NCBI GenBank assembly: GCA_946406195.1
Contig: CAMJJT010000001.1
Location: 144,305 to 208,304 of the forward strand
From: an uncultured Bacteroidales bacterium
Lineage (GTDB): Bacteria; Bacteroidota; Bacteroidia; Bacteroidales; Paludibacteraceae
Direction: 5' to 3'
DNA length: 64,000 bases
Shown here: positions 36,601 to 45,608 of the stretch, one piece after another
How positions within the stretch are numbered: the stretch's first letter is position 1
Layout of the letters: every line of letters starts with the position of its first letter
Translations under genes and position numbers: made by a program
Notes under the pieces: generated by a model
Seen by the model: the letters and a program-made list of their open reading frames with translations, nothing else
Database searches by the model: none
What the model was told of the DNA's origin: nothing

Positions 36601-37503
36601 TTATTCGGATAAGATTTGGTTTCTCAATCGGCGGATACACTGCGTATTAAAGGTATGTCCGGGCTTATACGCCACCACTTTCCCTTGTAATCGCAGTCCC
36701 AAAAGCGACACGTCTCCGATGATATCCAGCAACTTATGACGCGCCGGTTCGTTAGGGTAGTTCAGCGGTGAGAGATAACCTAACTTGGTAGCATCCAAAT
36801 GCGGCTGACCTAATTTGTCGCAGAAATAATCCATACCCGACTGCGACAACTCTTGCTCGTAGATCACGAGCGCGTTCTTGAGGTCTCCTCCCTTAATCAG
36901 TCCTACGCGCAGCAAAGGTTCTATCTCACGTACAAAACAGAACGTACGCGCCGAAGAGATATCTTGCGGATAATCCTTCAAGTCTGTCAGCGTAGCATGC
37001 TGCTCTCGGAGAATATTAGACTGAAAAGAGATCGTCACATCCACCTCATAATGGTCACATGGTTCGATACGCATACTATGTCCGTGCTCAGAGATATACT
37101 CGATAGGTTCTTTGACCACATAAACCTCCTGCTCCGCATCCTGCTCTACCAAACCGACACGCTGTATCTCCTGTACAAACAAACGGGCACTGCCATCCAA
37201 GATAGGCATCTCCGGGGCATCCACATCGATAATACAGTTATCCACACCCAAGGCATATAACGCGCTGAGCGCATGTTCCACCGTGCTGATCTTCCATTTA
37301 CCACGCTCCAACACCGTACCGCGCTCCGTACCGGACACATAATCCGCCAAGGCTTGATGGCATGGTTGTCCGGGCAGGTCCACACGACGCAGACAGATAC
37401 CCGTATTCTCCTTGGCTGGATGGAAAGTAGCGGTTACAAACAAACCCGTATGCAATCCGACCGAACGGAGGGTAAAACTTTCTTTTATTGTATGTTGTTT
37501 CAT
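36601..37503 (-). CDS. lpxC: UDP-3-O-acyl-N-acetylglucosamine deacetylase
   Basis: LpxC is the zinc-dependent deacetylase that commits UDP-acyl-GlcNAc to lipid A. Zinc ligands are visible as His77 (STVEHALSAL), His256 and Asp260 (EPARHKLLD), with a catalytic His283 (KPGHTFN). The protein stops at residue 300. In most Bacteroidales LpxC is fused at its C-terminus to FabZ, giving about 460 residues; here the FabZ half is absent and lpxA follows after 27 nt. The end is clean, with no FabZ remnant in the gap. The start overlaps the lpxD stop by 4 nt. Confidence 0.97.
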   Translation of the reverse strand: MKQHTIKESFTLRSVGLHTGLFVTATFHPAKENTGICLRRVDLPGQPCHQALADYVSGTERGTVLERGKWKISTVEHALSALYALGVDNCIIDVDAPEMPILDGSARLFVQEIQRVGLVEQDAEQEVYVVKEPIEYISEHGHSMRIEPCDHYEVDVTISFQSNILREQHATLTDLKDYPQDISSARTFCFVREIEPLLRVGLIKGGDLKNALVIYEQELSQSGMDYFCDKLGQPHLDATKLGYLSPLNYPNEPARHKLLDIIGDVSLLGLRLQGKVVAYKPGHTFNTQCIRRLRNQILSE

Positions 37504-38516
37504 TTCTCTTTAGCTGCTTGTTTGAATTTAACGACAGCGCGACGCCATAAACCGGCATCGATCGCCGGATAACCCATATACGTACCAGGTTTGCGGATGG
37601 AGTTAGGCACACCGGTCTGCGCACCAAAGACACAATTATCTGCTATCTCGATATGTCCGGCAACTCCTACCTGTCCGGCTAAGATACAATGCGCACCGAT
37701 CTTCGTACTACCGGCTATACCAACCTGCGCACAAAGGAAAGTGGATTCGCCAATCTCTACATTATGTGCAATCTGCACAAGGTTATCGATCTTCGCATTT
37801 TTACGCACAACCGTCGAACCCATCATCGCACGGTCAAGGGTGGTGTTTGCCCCGATCTCCACATCATCTTCAATGATGACATTACCAATCTGCGGAATCT
37901 TTTGGTTCACGCCCTGTGCATCGGGCTCAAAACCAAAACCATCCGAGCCTACTACTACCCCGGCATGGAGGATGCAATACGCTCCTATTTGGCTATGGGC
38001 GTACACCTTCGCACCCGCGTACAACACAGTATGGTCGCCAATCGTCACATTATCACCGATATAGACGTTCGGATAAATCTGCACGCCCTGCCCCAAACGG
38101 ACGTTCTTGCCTATATAGGCAAAAGCTCCCACATAGGCATCCTGCGGCACAACTACCCCTTCACTGACGAAAGAAGGTTGCTCTATCCCCTGTTTGGGCG
38201 GGTTCATCGCTTTGGAAACGATGCCTAACAACTGACCCATAGCACCACGGGCGTTTTCCACTAAGATCACAGCACCGCCAGCTTTTCCTTCTCCCTCCGG
38301 AAAAGTAATTTTGCCCTCCACCACACTGCGCGTGATAAGCACCACCCCTGCTTTGGTCTGCTGCAAATACGGCAGGTATTTATCCTCCGTAATAAATGCC
38401 AGTTGGTGCGGCTGTGCCTGTTCTATCGGCGCTACGTCACTGACTTTAGCGTTTGAATTGCCGTATAAGGCGCCGCCTAACAAGTTTGCTATCTGTTGTG
38501 CACTAAATTCCATCAA
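37500..38516 (-). CDS. lpxD: UDP-3-O-(acyl)glucosamine N-acyltransferase
   Basis: LpxD adds the 2-N-acyl chain to UDP-3-O-acyl-glucosamine. The 338-residue protein has the N-terminal uridine-binding domain (to about 105) and then a long series of hexapeptide repeats (VRLGQGVQIYPNVYIGDNVTIG). These include the DGFGFEPDAQG active-site segment and the catalytic-histidine motif QIAHNVEIGE. A short C-terminal helix ends the protein. It lies 20 nt downstream of the HD hydrolase gene and overlaps lpxC. The gap to the HD gene is filled by a degenerate CCATTTA-type repeat (38511-38550). Confidence 0.97.
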   Translation of the reverse strand: MMEFSAQQIANLLGGALYGNSNAKVSDVAPIEQAQPHQLAFITEDKYLPYLQQTKAGVVLITRSVVEGKITFPEGEGKAGGAVILVENARGAMGQLLGIVSKAMNPPKQGIEQPSFVSEGVVVPQDAYVGAFAYIGKNVRLGQGVQIYPNVYIGDNVTIGDHTVLYAGAKVYAHSQIGAYCILHAGVVVGSDGFGFEPDAQGVNQKIPQIGNVIIEDDVEIGANTTLDRAMMGSTVVRKNAKIDNLVQIAHNVEIGESTFLCAQVGIAGSTKIGAHCILAGQVGVAGHIEIADNCVFGAQTGVPNSIRKPGTYMGYPAIDAGLWRRAVVKFKQAAKEK

Positions 38517-38536
38517 GCCATTTACTATTTAGTCAT

Positions 38537-39784
38537 TTACAATGTACCATTTATCGGGTCCAAGCGATACTTAAACAAATATCGCTTGATCGGTTTGCGT
38601 GTGAGTGACGCGAGATCCAAGATCTCACTGGCATCAGATATATCGCGGATCGTACCATCCGAATATAAGATATCAATCGAATCAGCCTTCTCCGAATACG
38701 TATTACTGGTAGATACGTGCTCGCTCCACAAATATTCCGCTTCCTTCTCCGTAATCCCCAGTTTAGCAGCATACTCTTTATCCAAAGCCTTTTTCTGCTC
38801 CTCGTTCAGAGCTTCACTCAGCAATTCGCCGCGGAAAAGTTGGCGGTTGATGAACGATTTACTGAGAACACTGAGCACTTTGTCTCCGCCTGCAATCCAT
38901 GCCTTGATGGCGCAGAGTACATCATTATCATCCAGCAGCGCATACTGCTCCAAGGCTTCGCTGGTAGGCGAAAACATATCAAAAGAAACGGGTTGGTACA
39001 AGAAATAACGCAACGCCGGAGAGCAGAAGAGTTCGTCCTTGGTCGTACGTGCCAACTCTTTTGCTCGGCTGAGAATCTTAATCAGATGTTGCTCCGCTGC
39101 TACAGAAGTCTTATGCAGATAGACCTGCCAATACATCAACCTACGCGCCACCAGAAATTTCTCCACCGAATAGATGCCTTTCACCTGCACCACCAACTTA
39201 TCGTTGCGCACATCCAGCATCTTCAGTAATCGTTCGCTCGCCACACGCCCCTCCTGCACGCCTGTAAAAAAGGAGTCGCGACAGAGATAATCCATCCGGT
39301 CAACATCCAACTGACTGCTGATGAGTTGATGCAGGAAATGCTTCGGGTACTCGTTGCGGAAGATAGAGATGGCGGTATCCAATTGTCCGTTTAGATCAAT
39401 ATTGATACGTTCCATCATCAGCAGCGATATATCTTCGTGCGTCACGCCATCCACCAGCGTGCGTTCCAACACATGCGAAAACGGTCCGTGCCCTACATCG
39501 TGCAACAGAATAGCAATCATCGCCGAAGTAGCCTCATGCTCTGTTATCTCCACGCCTTTCAATCGCAACGAACTGATAGCCTCTTGCATCAGATGCATTG
39601 CTCCCAACGAATGACCGAAACGGCTATGCATCGCACCCGGATACACCAAATAGGAAAGACCCAACTGACGAATACGGTTCAATCGCTGCACGTATGGGTG
39701 CTGCAGCACATCGTATATCAACTCGTTCGGCAATGACAGAAAACCGAAAACAGGGTCATTGATTATCTTACGTTTATTAGCCAT
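38537..39784 (-). CDS. HD-domain phosphohydrolase (SAMHD1/dGTPase-like)
   Basis: This 415-residue HD superfamily protein has the metal-binding signature H...HD...D. The first His is in YPGAMHSRFGHSLGAMHLM, the HD pair is in LLHDVGHGPFSH, and the last Asp is in SSQLDVDRMDYLCRDS. Those segments also match the SAMHD1/dGTPase-like group, so a nucleotide triphosphohydrolase role is likely. It is first in the operon, with a very short leader from the promoter at 39800. Most Bacteroidota have this gene upstream of lpxD, so the arrangement is typical. Confidence 0.88.
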   Translation of the reverse strand: MANKRKIINDPVFGFLSLPNELIYDVLQHPYVQRLNRIRQLGLSYLVYPGAMHSRFGHSLGAMHLMQEAISSLRLKGVEITEHEATSAMIAILLHDVGHGPFSHVLERTLVDGVTHEDISLLMMERINIDLNGQLDTAISIFRNEYPKHFLHQLISSQLDVDRMDYLCRDSFFTGVQEGRVASERLLKMLDVRNDKLVVQVKGIYSVEKFLVARRLMYWQVYLHKTSVAAEQHLIKILSRAKELARTTKDELFCSPALRYFLYQPVSFDMFSPTSEALEQYALLDDNDVLCAIKAWIAGGDKVLSVLSKSFINRQLFRGELLSEALNEEQKKALDKEYAAKLGITEKEAEYLWSEHVSTSNTYSEKADSIDILYSDGTIRDISDASEILDLASLTRKPIKRYLFKYRLDPINGTL

Positions 39785-39799
39785 AAATACAAAATGCGT

Positions 39800-39836
39800 G
39801 CAAAGATACTACTTTTTTTATAGAGTTATGTGTAAA
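39800..39836 (-). promoter_or_regulatory. promoter for the HD-lpxD-lpxC-lpxA-glnS operon
   Basis: TATCTTTGC (39800-39808, minus strand) is a good -7. The -33 area lacks TTTG; instead CAATTTTTACACATA lies there, and the same 15 nt occupy the same position before uxaC (61134-61148). The leader is about 10 nt. Confidence 0.6.
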
Positions 39837-39890
39837 AATTGACACTTTTAACTATTTATGTGCAAAATTTAACGTTTCTATCATTTTTTC

Positions 39891-39921
39891 TTGCATACAT
39901 GGGAAAAATGTTGTACCTTTG
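39891..39921 (+). promoter_or_regulatory. promoter for tRNA-Leu
   Basis: TTGCATACAT at 39891 and TACCTTTG at 39914-39921 are properly spaced. The precursor would have a 5' leader of about 10 nt before the tRNA. Confidence 0.8.
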
Positions 39922-39936
39922 TACCCGATTTTGATA

Positions 39937-40022
39937 GCCGCGGTGGTGGAATCGGTAGACACGAAGGACTTAAAATCCTTTGGCCAGTGATGGCTGTGCG
40001 GGTTCAAGTCCCGCCCGCGGTA
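39937..40022 (+). tRNA. tRNA-Leu (anticodon TAA)
   Basis: An 86-nt class II tRNA. The acceptor stem GCCGCGG pairs with CCGCGGT (40015-40021, one G-U pair), discriminator A at 40022. The anticodon arm AAGGA-CTTAAAA-TCCTT gives TAA. A long variable arm (GGCCAGTGATGGCT region) and GGTTCAAGTCC T arm follow. CCA is not encoded. The next ORF's ATG starts at 40024. Confidence 0.97.
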
Positions 40023-40023
40023 C

Positions 40024-41367
40024 ATGTTACCTGTTGATTTCATAGAGAGTATGCGTCAGCAGATGGGGAATGAGGCTGAGCTACTATTACGGGCGCTGGA
40101 AACGGAGCCCGTAACTTCTATTCGGCTCAATACTAAATTAGATGTTCTCACGTTCGCGTGCGATACCGATGAGGTACCTTGGCATATTGACGGTTATTAC
40201 CTGAGCGAACGTCCCCAATTCACTTTAGACCCGCTTTTCCATGCCGGTTGTTATTATGTGCAGGAAGCAAGTTCGATGTTTCTCCAGCAGGCTCTGGAAC
40301 AATATCTCAACCCCTCTTCTATCGTTTTGGATCTTTGTGCTGCACCTGGAGGTAAAAGCACGCTCATCAGCGAATACTTGGGCTCGGATGGTTTATTGCT
40401 GAGCAATGAAGTGGTGCGTCAACGAGTGTTTATCTTGAGCGAGAACATCCAGAAATGGGGAAACGGTAACACGATCGTCACGCACAACAGCGCCGCCGAA
40501 TACGGCGAGCGGTGCAAGCATCTCTTCGATTGCATATTAGTCGATGCTCCTTGCTCAGGAGAAGGTATGTTCCGTAAGGACGAGCAGGCACGCAATGAAT
40601 GGAGTCTTCGCGCAGTCAAACAATGTGCGGAGCGTCAACGAAGCATTCTGATGGATGTATGGGACGCCCTCAAACCCGGCGGATTACTGCTCTACTCCAC
40701 CTGCACCTTCAACGAAGAGGAGAATGAGAAGAATGTAGAATGGCTGGCTGAGACATTAGGAGCGGACGTGCTTCCGATTGATTACGACCCTTCTTGGGGT
40801 ATAACAGAAGGAACTGTGGGCTATCATTTCTATCCGCATAAAGCCAAAGGCGAAGGATTCTATCTATGTGCATTGCGCAAAAATGAGGACGAGCCATTGG
40901 ACATGGTCAAGATCAAAACCCCGAAGAACGCTGCCAACATGCCCCATCCGGAATATATGCCGGTGATGCGGAGTTGGTTGCAGCACCCCGACGACTGGGC
41001 TATCCGCTATTCGGATCGTTTTGCTACCGCTTATCCTATGAAGTATAAAGAGATTATCGACTGGATGAGTACCCAGTTGACCTGTATCTCCACGGGATTC
41101 GGTCTGGGCGAAGAACGCGGACGGGGTATCGCCCCGCAGCATAGTTTGAGTATGCAAAAAGACCTCCGTAAGGAAGCCTTTCCGAATATACCATTGACGC
41201 GCGAACAAGCGCTGTCGTATCTTAGGACTGAGGCGCTGACTTTGAGCGATGTGCCCCTCGGTCTCTGCCTTTTGACTTACGAGGGTGTCCCCCTCGGTTT
41301 CGCGAAGAACGTCGGGAACCGCCTGAATAACCTTTACCCGAACGAGTGGAGGATTCGTAAGCTTTAG
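40024..41367 (+). CDS. RsmF/NOL1-NOP2-Sun family RNA m5C methyltransferase
   Basis: This SAM-dependent cytosine-5 RNA methyltransferase has 447 residues: a short N-terminal domain, the Rossmann catalytic domain (LDLCAAPGGKSTLISEYLG, about 104-122), motif IV with a catalytic cysteine (VDAPCSGEGMFRKDE) and motif VI with the second (LLYSTCTFNEEENE). An RsmF-like PUA-type C-terminal end follows (YEGVPLGFAKNVGNRLNNLYP). Residues 3-13 already match the family, so ATG 40024 is the true start, only 2 nt after the tRNA-Leu discriminator base. The target could be 16S rRNA or tRNA. The last 146 nt overlap the convergent DEAD helicase gene. Confidence 0.9.
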   Translation: MLPVDFIESMRQQMGNEAELLLRALETEPVTSIRLNTKLDVLTFACDTDEVPWHIDGYYLSERPQFTLDPLFHAGCYYVQEASSMFLQQALEQYLNPSSIVLDLCAAPGGKSTLISEYLGSDGLLLSNEVVRQRVFILSENIQKWGNGNTIVTHNSAAEYGERCKHLFDCILVDAPCSGEGMFRKDEQARNEWSLRAVKQCAERQRSILMDVWDALKPGGLLLYSTCTFNEEENEKNVEWLAETLGADVLPIDYDPSWGITEGTVGYHFYPHKAKGEGFYLCALRKNEDEPLDMVKIKTPKNAANMPHPEYMPVMRSWLQHPDDWAIRYSDRFATAYPMKYKEIIDWMSTQLTCISTGFGLGEERGRGIAPQHSLSMQKDLRKEAFPNIPLTREQALSYLRTEALTLSDVPLGLCLLTYEGVPLGFAKNVGNRLNNLYPNEWRIRKL

Positions 41368-42475
41368 AAGGATCCAAAAACCACTCTATCCTTTTCCAGT
41401 ATTTCATATCATCCGGTGAGACCAGCGTCATGGCTTCGCCGCTATTCTCTGCCCGCGCCGTACGACCGATACGATGGACATAATCCTCGGGATCGTGCGG
41501 TACGTCGTAATTGATCACCAGCGGCACATCGGTCACGTCAATACCGCGGGAAACGACATCCGTAGCCACTAACACATCCACCTTACCATTCCGAAAATCA
41601 AGCATCACCTGATCCCGTTCGTTCTGCTCCAAATCACTATGCATCGCACGCGCGTCTATTTTTAAGGAGCGTAACGTGCGCGTGAGATCCTTGACGCGCT
41701 GTTTCTTTCCGGCAAAAATGATAACCTTTTTAAGACCGGATTTTCCTGACAGACAAGCAAGTACTGCCTCCACTTTCTTATTCTCATCCACGAACTCATG
41801 CATCTGTTTGATTGTCTCGGGTGGACGGGAAACGGCTATCTGCACCTCCGCCGGATCATGCATGATGGTCTTCGCCAACTGACGGATCTTCGGCGGCATC
41901 GTAGCAGAGAACATAATCGTTTGTCGCTCTTTCGGCAACTTACGCACGATGGTCATGATATCGTCATAGAAACCCATATCAAGCATTCGGTCCGCTTCGT
42001 CCAGAATAAAATACTTGACGCCGGAGAAGTCAATATCATAGATATTCATTTGGCTGAGCAGTCGTCCGGGCGTAGCGATGACGATGTCCGCTCCGCGTTG
42101 TAATCCGGTTACCTGCGTGCCCCATGCCCCATTATCTTTACCTCCGTATATAGCAACAGACGAGAAGGGCACATAAAACCCAAAGCCCTCCATCTGCTGG
42201 TCTATCTGTTGTGCCAACTCCCTCGTAGGCGCCATAATAATCGCGTTCAGTTTATCCGGGTCATGGTCATCAAAAGCAAGATTGGTCAGGAGTGGCAGGA
42301 TATACGCTGCCGTCTTGCCTGTTCCTGTCTGGGCACAAGCAATCACATCCCGGCGATCCAGAATCACCGGAATCGCCTTCTCTTGCACCGGGGTACACTC
42401 ATCGAAATGCATGTCCCACAGCGCATCTAATACTTCGTCTGATAGTGCTAATTCGTCAAAATACATTATTCCCAA
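41222..42475 (-). CDS. DEAD-box RNA helicase (RhlE/DeaD-like)
   Basis: This ATP-dependent RNA helicase of 417 residues has all family motifs: Q motif, I (AQTGTGKT), Ia (PTRELAQQ), II (LDEADRMLDMG), III (SAT), IV (VIIFAGKK), V (ATDVVSRGIDV) and VI (YVHRIGRTAR). A Gly/Ser/Arg-rich tail of about 45 residues follows, typical of RNA-binding extensions. That tail is encoded entirely on the strand opposite the conserved C-terminus of the methyltransferase gene (146-nt convergent overlap). The start overlaps the preceding SDR gene by 10 nt. A role in ribosome assembly or RNA turnover is inferred from the family. Confidence 0.93.
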   Translation of the reverse strand: MGIMYFDELALSDEVLDALWDMHFDECTPVQEKAIPVILDRRDVIACAQTGTGKTAAYILPLLTNLAFDDHDPDKLNAIIMAPTRELAQQIDQQMEGFGFYVPFSSVAIYGGKDNGAWGTQVTGLQRGADIVIATPGRLLSQMNIYDIDFSGVKYFILDEADRMLDMGFYDDIMTIVRKLPKERQTIMFSATMPPKIRQLAKTIMHDPAEVQIAVSRPPETIKQMHEFVDENKKVEAVLACLSGKSGLKKVIIFAGKKQRVKDLTRTLRSLKIDARAMHSDLEQNERDQVMLDFRNGKVDVLVATDVVSRGIDVTDVPLVINYDVPHDPEDYVHRIGRTARAENSGEAMTLVSPDDMKYWKRIEWFLDPSKAYESSTRSGKGYSGGSRRSSRNRGGHPRKSKGRDRGAHRSKSAPQS

Positions 42476-43983
42476 CCCTCAAATACCTCTGGTCCGTATA
42501 TATTATCCTCCTTGGCATCGTGAAGCGGTGCCCATAACTGCGCAAAGAACGGGTTCTGCTTCGCTACGCGGTCCCAATGCCACGGCACTTGTTTCTCTTT
42601 CGGTTCACTCGGGTACGGATACGGCATGTCGTACGGAGACCAGTGTCCGCCGAGCAGAACCAGCCTGCGTCCGGCTTTGAACGTATTGCCATTTGCATCC
42701 TGCCACATGTCGTTACCGAGGTACTTACCGCCGCGGAAAGCCGCTGCCTTGTTCAACTCCTCGTCAGTCAGCGTCTCCACATCCTTGCTCTCGTCATAGC
42801 CATGATCCAGCAGAACAGGCGTCTCGCTATTATGGCTCACATCAAAATGCTCCCAATCCGGGATTGCTTGGTAAGCCTCCATCGAACCGTAATAGGCGTT
42901 GATACGCTTGGTGACATTGTTCTTAATCCACCACTGAGTACCATGCTCTTTGCTGTTTGCCATGAACCACATTGCCGCTTTGACGCAATGCGGGAAGAGT
43001 TTGGCAATGCGGGTCTTGGCGGCGAACTTGATTCCCGCCGGCAGCGATTTAGCTTTTGCCATCTGCGCGAAATATTCCTTCACCGGCACGTTCGCACGGA
43101 AATGCAAATACTCCTCTAATTTATCGCCGTCTATATACCACATTCCGTGGAAATTACGGGTAGTGAACCAATTGGCATTGAAGATCTGTTCGGGTTTGGG
43201 GCAACCGATACAATCGAGCAACAAACACTCGAACTCATAATTGCTGAGCCGGTACTCTGCGCCGGAACCGATATTATAATAGTTCCGCCAGAAATCAGCA
43301 GGCACTTCCGGCCGGCATACCCTTTCCAACAAACGACCGCTGTCCTCCACTGTTGCCCATTCCAACACGCCGCGAATCGGCACATGGAACATAATCGGGT
43401 CATAGTTCTTGAGAATCGCCGGATAGAGAATACCGGACTGACGAAGCGAAACCCATGTCTTGATTCCCGAATCGGTAATGATCCGTTCAGCCAGGGCTTT
43501 GGTCAGACCGTAATGGTCGTACGCCGAGACACAAATCGGGTCGCCGGCACGTCCCCAATGAAGCGGTTCGCGACGATCTCCCATCTGAGCCACCGAACCG
43601 ATATAAACCACTTTGGGTTGCTGCTCTTCGGGTTGCGCAAGAACGGCCTTGGTGATGTTCTCAGCTGCGGTGATATTCGTCCGCAAAGTCGCTTTCGGGC
43701 GATAATCCGCCTGCGGCGACACCATGCCGCCTACATGCAACACGATATCTGCGCCGGAAACACCTTTCAGCACATCCTCGTACTTGGTCAGATCTCCCCA
43801 GATAACATGGAGGGCATCCTGTTTCGCCAATATTGGCGAAAGTAACTCCTTGTTCTTCTTGCTCGGACGAGCTAAAATACGCAGTTTATAGCGATCCGGG
43901 TATTTAAGAATTTCTGTCATTCCTGCATACCCCATGGTGCCTGTTGCACCCGTTAAGAAAACGGTGGTCTTCTTCATATTCAT
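42466..43983 (-). CDS. extended-SDR NAD-dependent epimerase/dehydratase family protein
   Basis: This 505-residue protein has an N-terminal Rossmann domain with a GATGTMGYAG dinucleotide motif and the SDR catalytic pair Tyr-x-x-x-Lys (YGLTK). The first half follows the extended-SDR fold up to about residue 300. A further 200-residue C-terminal part (about 300-505), rich in Trp and His, is not part of a standard SDR and I do not recognise it. The substrate is unknown; nucleotide-sugar or lipid substrates are plausible. Longer in-frame starts exist upstream but reach into the antiporter gene. Confidence 0.82.
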   Translation of the reverse strand: MNMKKTTVFLTGATGTMGYAGMTEILKYPDRYKLRILARPSKKNKELLSPILAKQDALHVIWGDLTKYEDVLKGVSGADIVLHVGGMVSPQADYRPKATLRTNITAAENITKAVLAQPEEQQPKVVYIGSVAQMGDRREPLHWGRAGDPICVSAYDHYGLTKALAERIITDSGIKTWVSLRQSGILYPAILKNYDPIMFHVPIRGVLEWATVEDSGRLLERVCRPEVPADFWRNYYNIGSGAEYRLSNYEFECLLLDCIGCPKPEQIFNANWFTTRNFHGMWYIDGDKLEEYLHFRANVPVKEYFAQMAKAKSLPAGIKFAAKTRIAKLFPHCVKAAMWFMANSKEHGTQWWIKNNVTKRINAYYGSMEAYQAIPDWEHFDVSHNSETPVLLDHGYDESKDVETLTDEELNKAAAFRGGKYLGNDMWQDANGNTFKAGRRLVLLGGHWSPYDMPYPYPSEPKEKQVPWHWDRVAKQNPFFAQLWAPLHDAKEDNIYGPEVFEGWE

Positions 43984-43997
43984 TGAGTCGTTTGTCG

Positions 43998-45608
43998 TTA
44001 TTTCCTTTGCATCCAAGCGGTGATTTTCAACCATCGCTCTTTTATCTTCGCGCGCATCTGAGCCCGCCATAAAGCATCCTCTTCCGCCTCATCGGTCATC
44101 TGTTTATAGGTAGCCTCAGCGTCTATATCGCTAATTACCAGCAGCCTGTCGCCTACCTGCAACTCACTCGCACCTGTCGGCACAAAGAAATCCTCGGCTC
44201 TGCGCACCATGATAATCAGGGTGTGAGGCGGTATATCAATATCGCGGGGCGTGTTTCCTTTTGCCAAGATCCGTTCGGTCACCTCCACTTCGCGCGCGGA
44301 AGACTGAATCTCATCGGGCAGGTCCAGATCGAAATACTCCAACGAACGTGCTTCGCGTCCCGGAGTATCCAACGCCAATTTCTTCGCCACCGCAGTGAGC
44401 GACGTTCCTTGTACCAACAGCGAGACGATCGTGCACAGGAATACCACATTGAAGATCAGATCCGCAAACGGAATACCGCTCGCCTTGCACATGATCGCGA
44501 AGATGATCGGCACAGCGCCTTTGAGTCCCACCCAACTCATCAACAGTTTGTCGCGTTGATGGTACTGCCTAAATGGCAGCATACATAGCCAAACAGCCAG
44601 CGGACGGGAGATAAAAATCATCACAATACTGATAATCAGGCAAGGAAGCCACACGCGGTAATGAAGCAACTCTGCAGGTTCTACCATCAGACCCAACATC
44701 AGAAACATCACCAACTGGCTAAGCCAAGTCAAACCATTAAAGAACGATTTCGTCTGCCTTTTGCGGGTGAACTTATTATTTCCGATAATCAGTCCGCCCA
44801 CATAGACGGCGAGGTATGTATTACCTTTTAGGTAATAAGTGATAGCAAAAATAAAGATACAGGCGGTCAGAATCATAATCGGGTACAGCGCCTCATTGCC
44901 TAATTTGACGCGCCGCATAAGCAACACCAACCCTTCGCCGAAAGCCAAACCGAGCACCGTTCCCATAACTAACTGTATAACGATGGTCTGAATAATCGGC
45001 AGCGTCTCTACGGGTCGCACCATGCCGACAAACGTGTCGGTACTCAGCACAACGCTGATAAGCGTGGTCGTCAGCACATATGCCATCGGGTCGTTCGCAC
45101 CGGACTCCAACTCCAACAACGGGCGCAAGTTATGTTTCAAGCCGATTCCGTTCGTACGAAGGACGGAGAAGACACTCGCGCTGTCGGTACTCGACATCGT
45201 CGCAGCCATCAACAATGCCAACCAGATAGAAACAGTCGTTACCGCATTGAGCCAGCCGAAAAGAAAATAAATCATCACACCCGTAATGGCGCACGTGATC
45301 ATAACGCCTAATGTCGCCAAAGTGACGCCGGGCAAGAGAACGGACTTAATATCGTTCAGCTTCGTCTCCAGACCGCCCGTGAACAGGATGATACACATCG
45401 CTACCGTACTCAACGCCTGTGCTGTATCTGTCTTGATTTCAATACTGCTGGTTCCCATTAACGCAGCGATGGTATGAGAACCGAAAAACATACCGACCGC
45501 CAAAAAGAGCAGCAAAGCCGGTACGCCGTATTTATACCCTATCTTGTCCGCAAAAATGCTAACGAAGAATAGTAGCGATAATATCAACAGAATGAACTCA
45601 ACGTGCAT
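43998..45608 (-). CDS. potassium/proton antiporter (CPA1, NhaP2-like)
   Basis: This inner-membrane monovalent cation/proton antiporter has 536 residues. Twelve or so membrane helices (to about 395) contain the transport signature (ALLMAATMSSTDSASVF and LLELESGANDPMAYVL, with the ion-binding Asn-Asp). A cytoplasmic TrkA-C type regulatory domain follows (about 420-505, HTLIIMVRRAEDFFVPTGASELQVGDRLLVI). That arrangement fits NhaP2-type K+/H+ antiporters, involved in potassium export and pH or osmotic balance. The start codon directly follows the stop of the thioredoxin-like gene, indicating coupling. Confidence 0.9.
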   Translation of the reverse strand: MHVEFILLILSLLFFVSIFADKIGYKYGVPALLLFLAVGMFFGSHTIAALMGTSSIEIKTDTAQALSTVAMCIILFTGGLETKLNDIKSVLLPGVTLATLGVMITCAITGVMIYFLFGWLNAVTTVSIWLALLMAATMSSTDSASVFSVLRTNGIGLKHNLRPLLELESGANDPMAYVLTTTLISVVLSTDTFVGMVRPVETLPIIQTIVIQLVMGTVLGLAFGEGLVLLMRRVKLGNEALYPIMILTACIFIFAITYYLKGNTYLAVYVGGLIIGNNKFTRKRQTKSFFNGLTWLSQLVMFLMLGLMVEPAELLHYRVWLPCLIISIVMIFISRPLAVWLCMLPFRQYHQRDKLLMSWVGLKGAVPIIFAIMCKASGIPFADLIFNVVFLCTIVSLLVQGTSLTAVAKKLALDTPGREARSLEYFDLDLPDEIQSSAREVEVTERILAKGNTPRDIDIPPHTLIIMVRRAEDFFVPTGASELQVGDRLLVISDIDAEATYKQMTDEAEEDALWRAQMRAKIKERWLKITAWMQRK

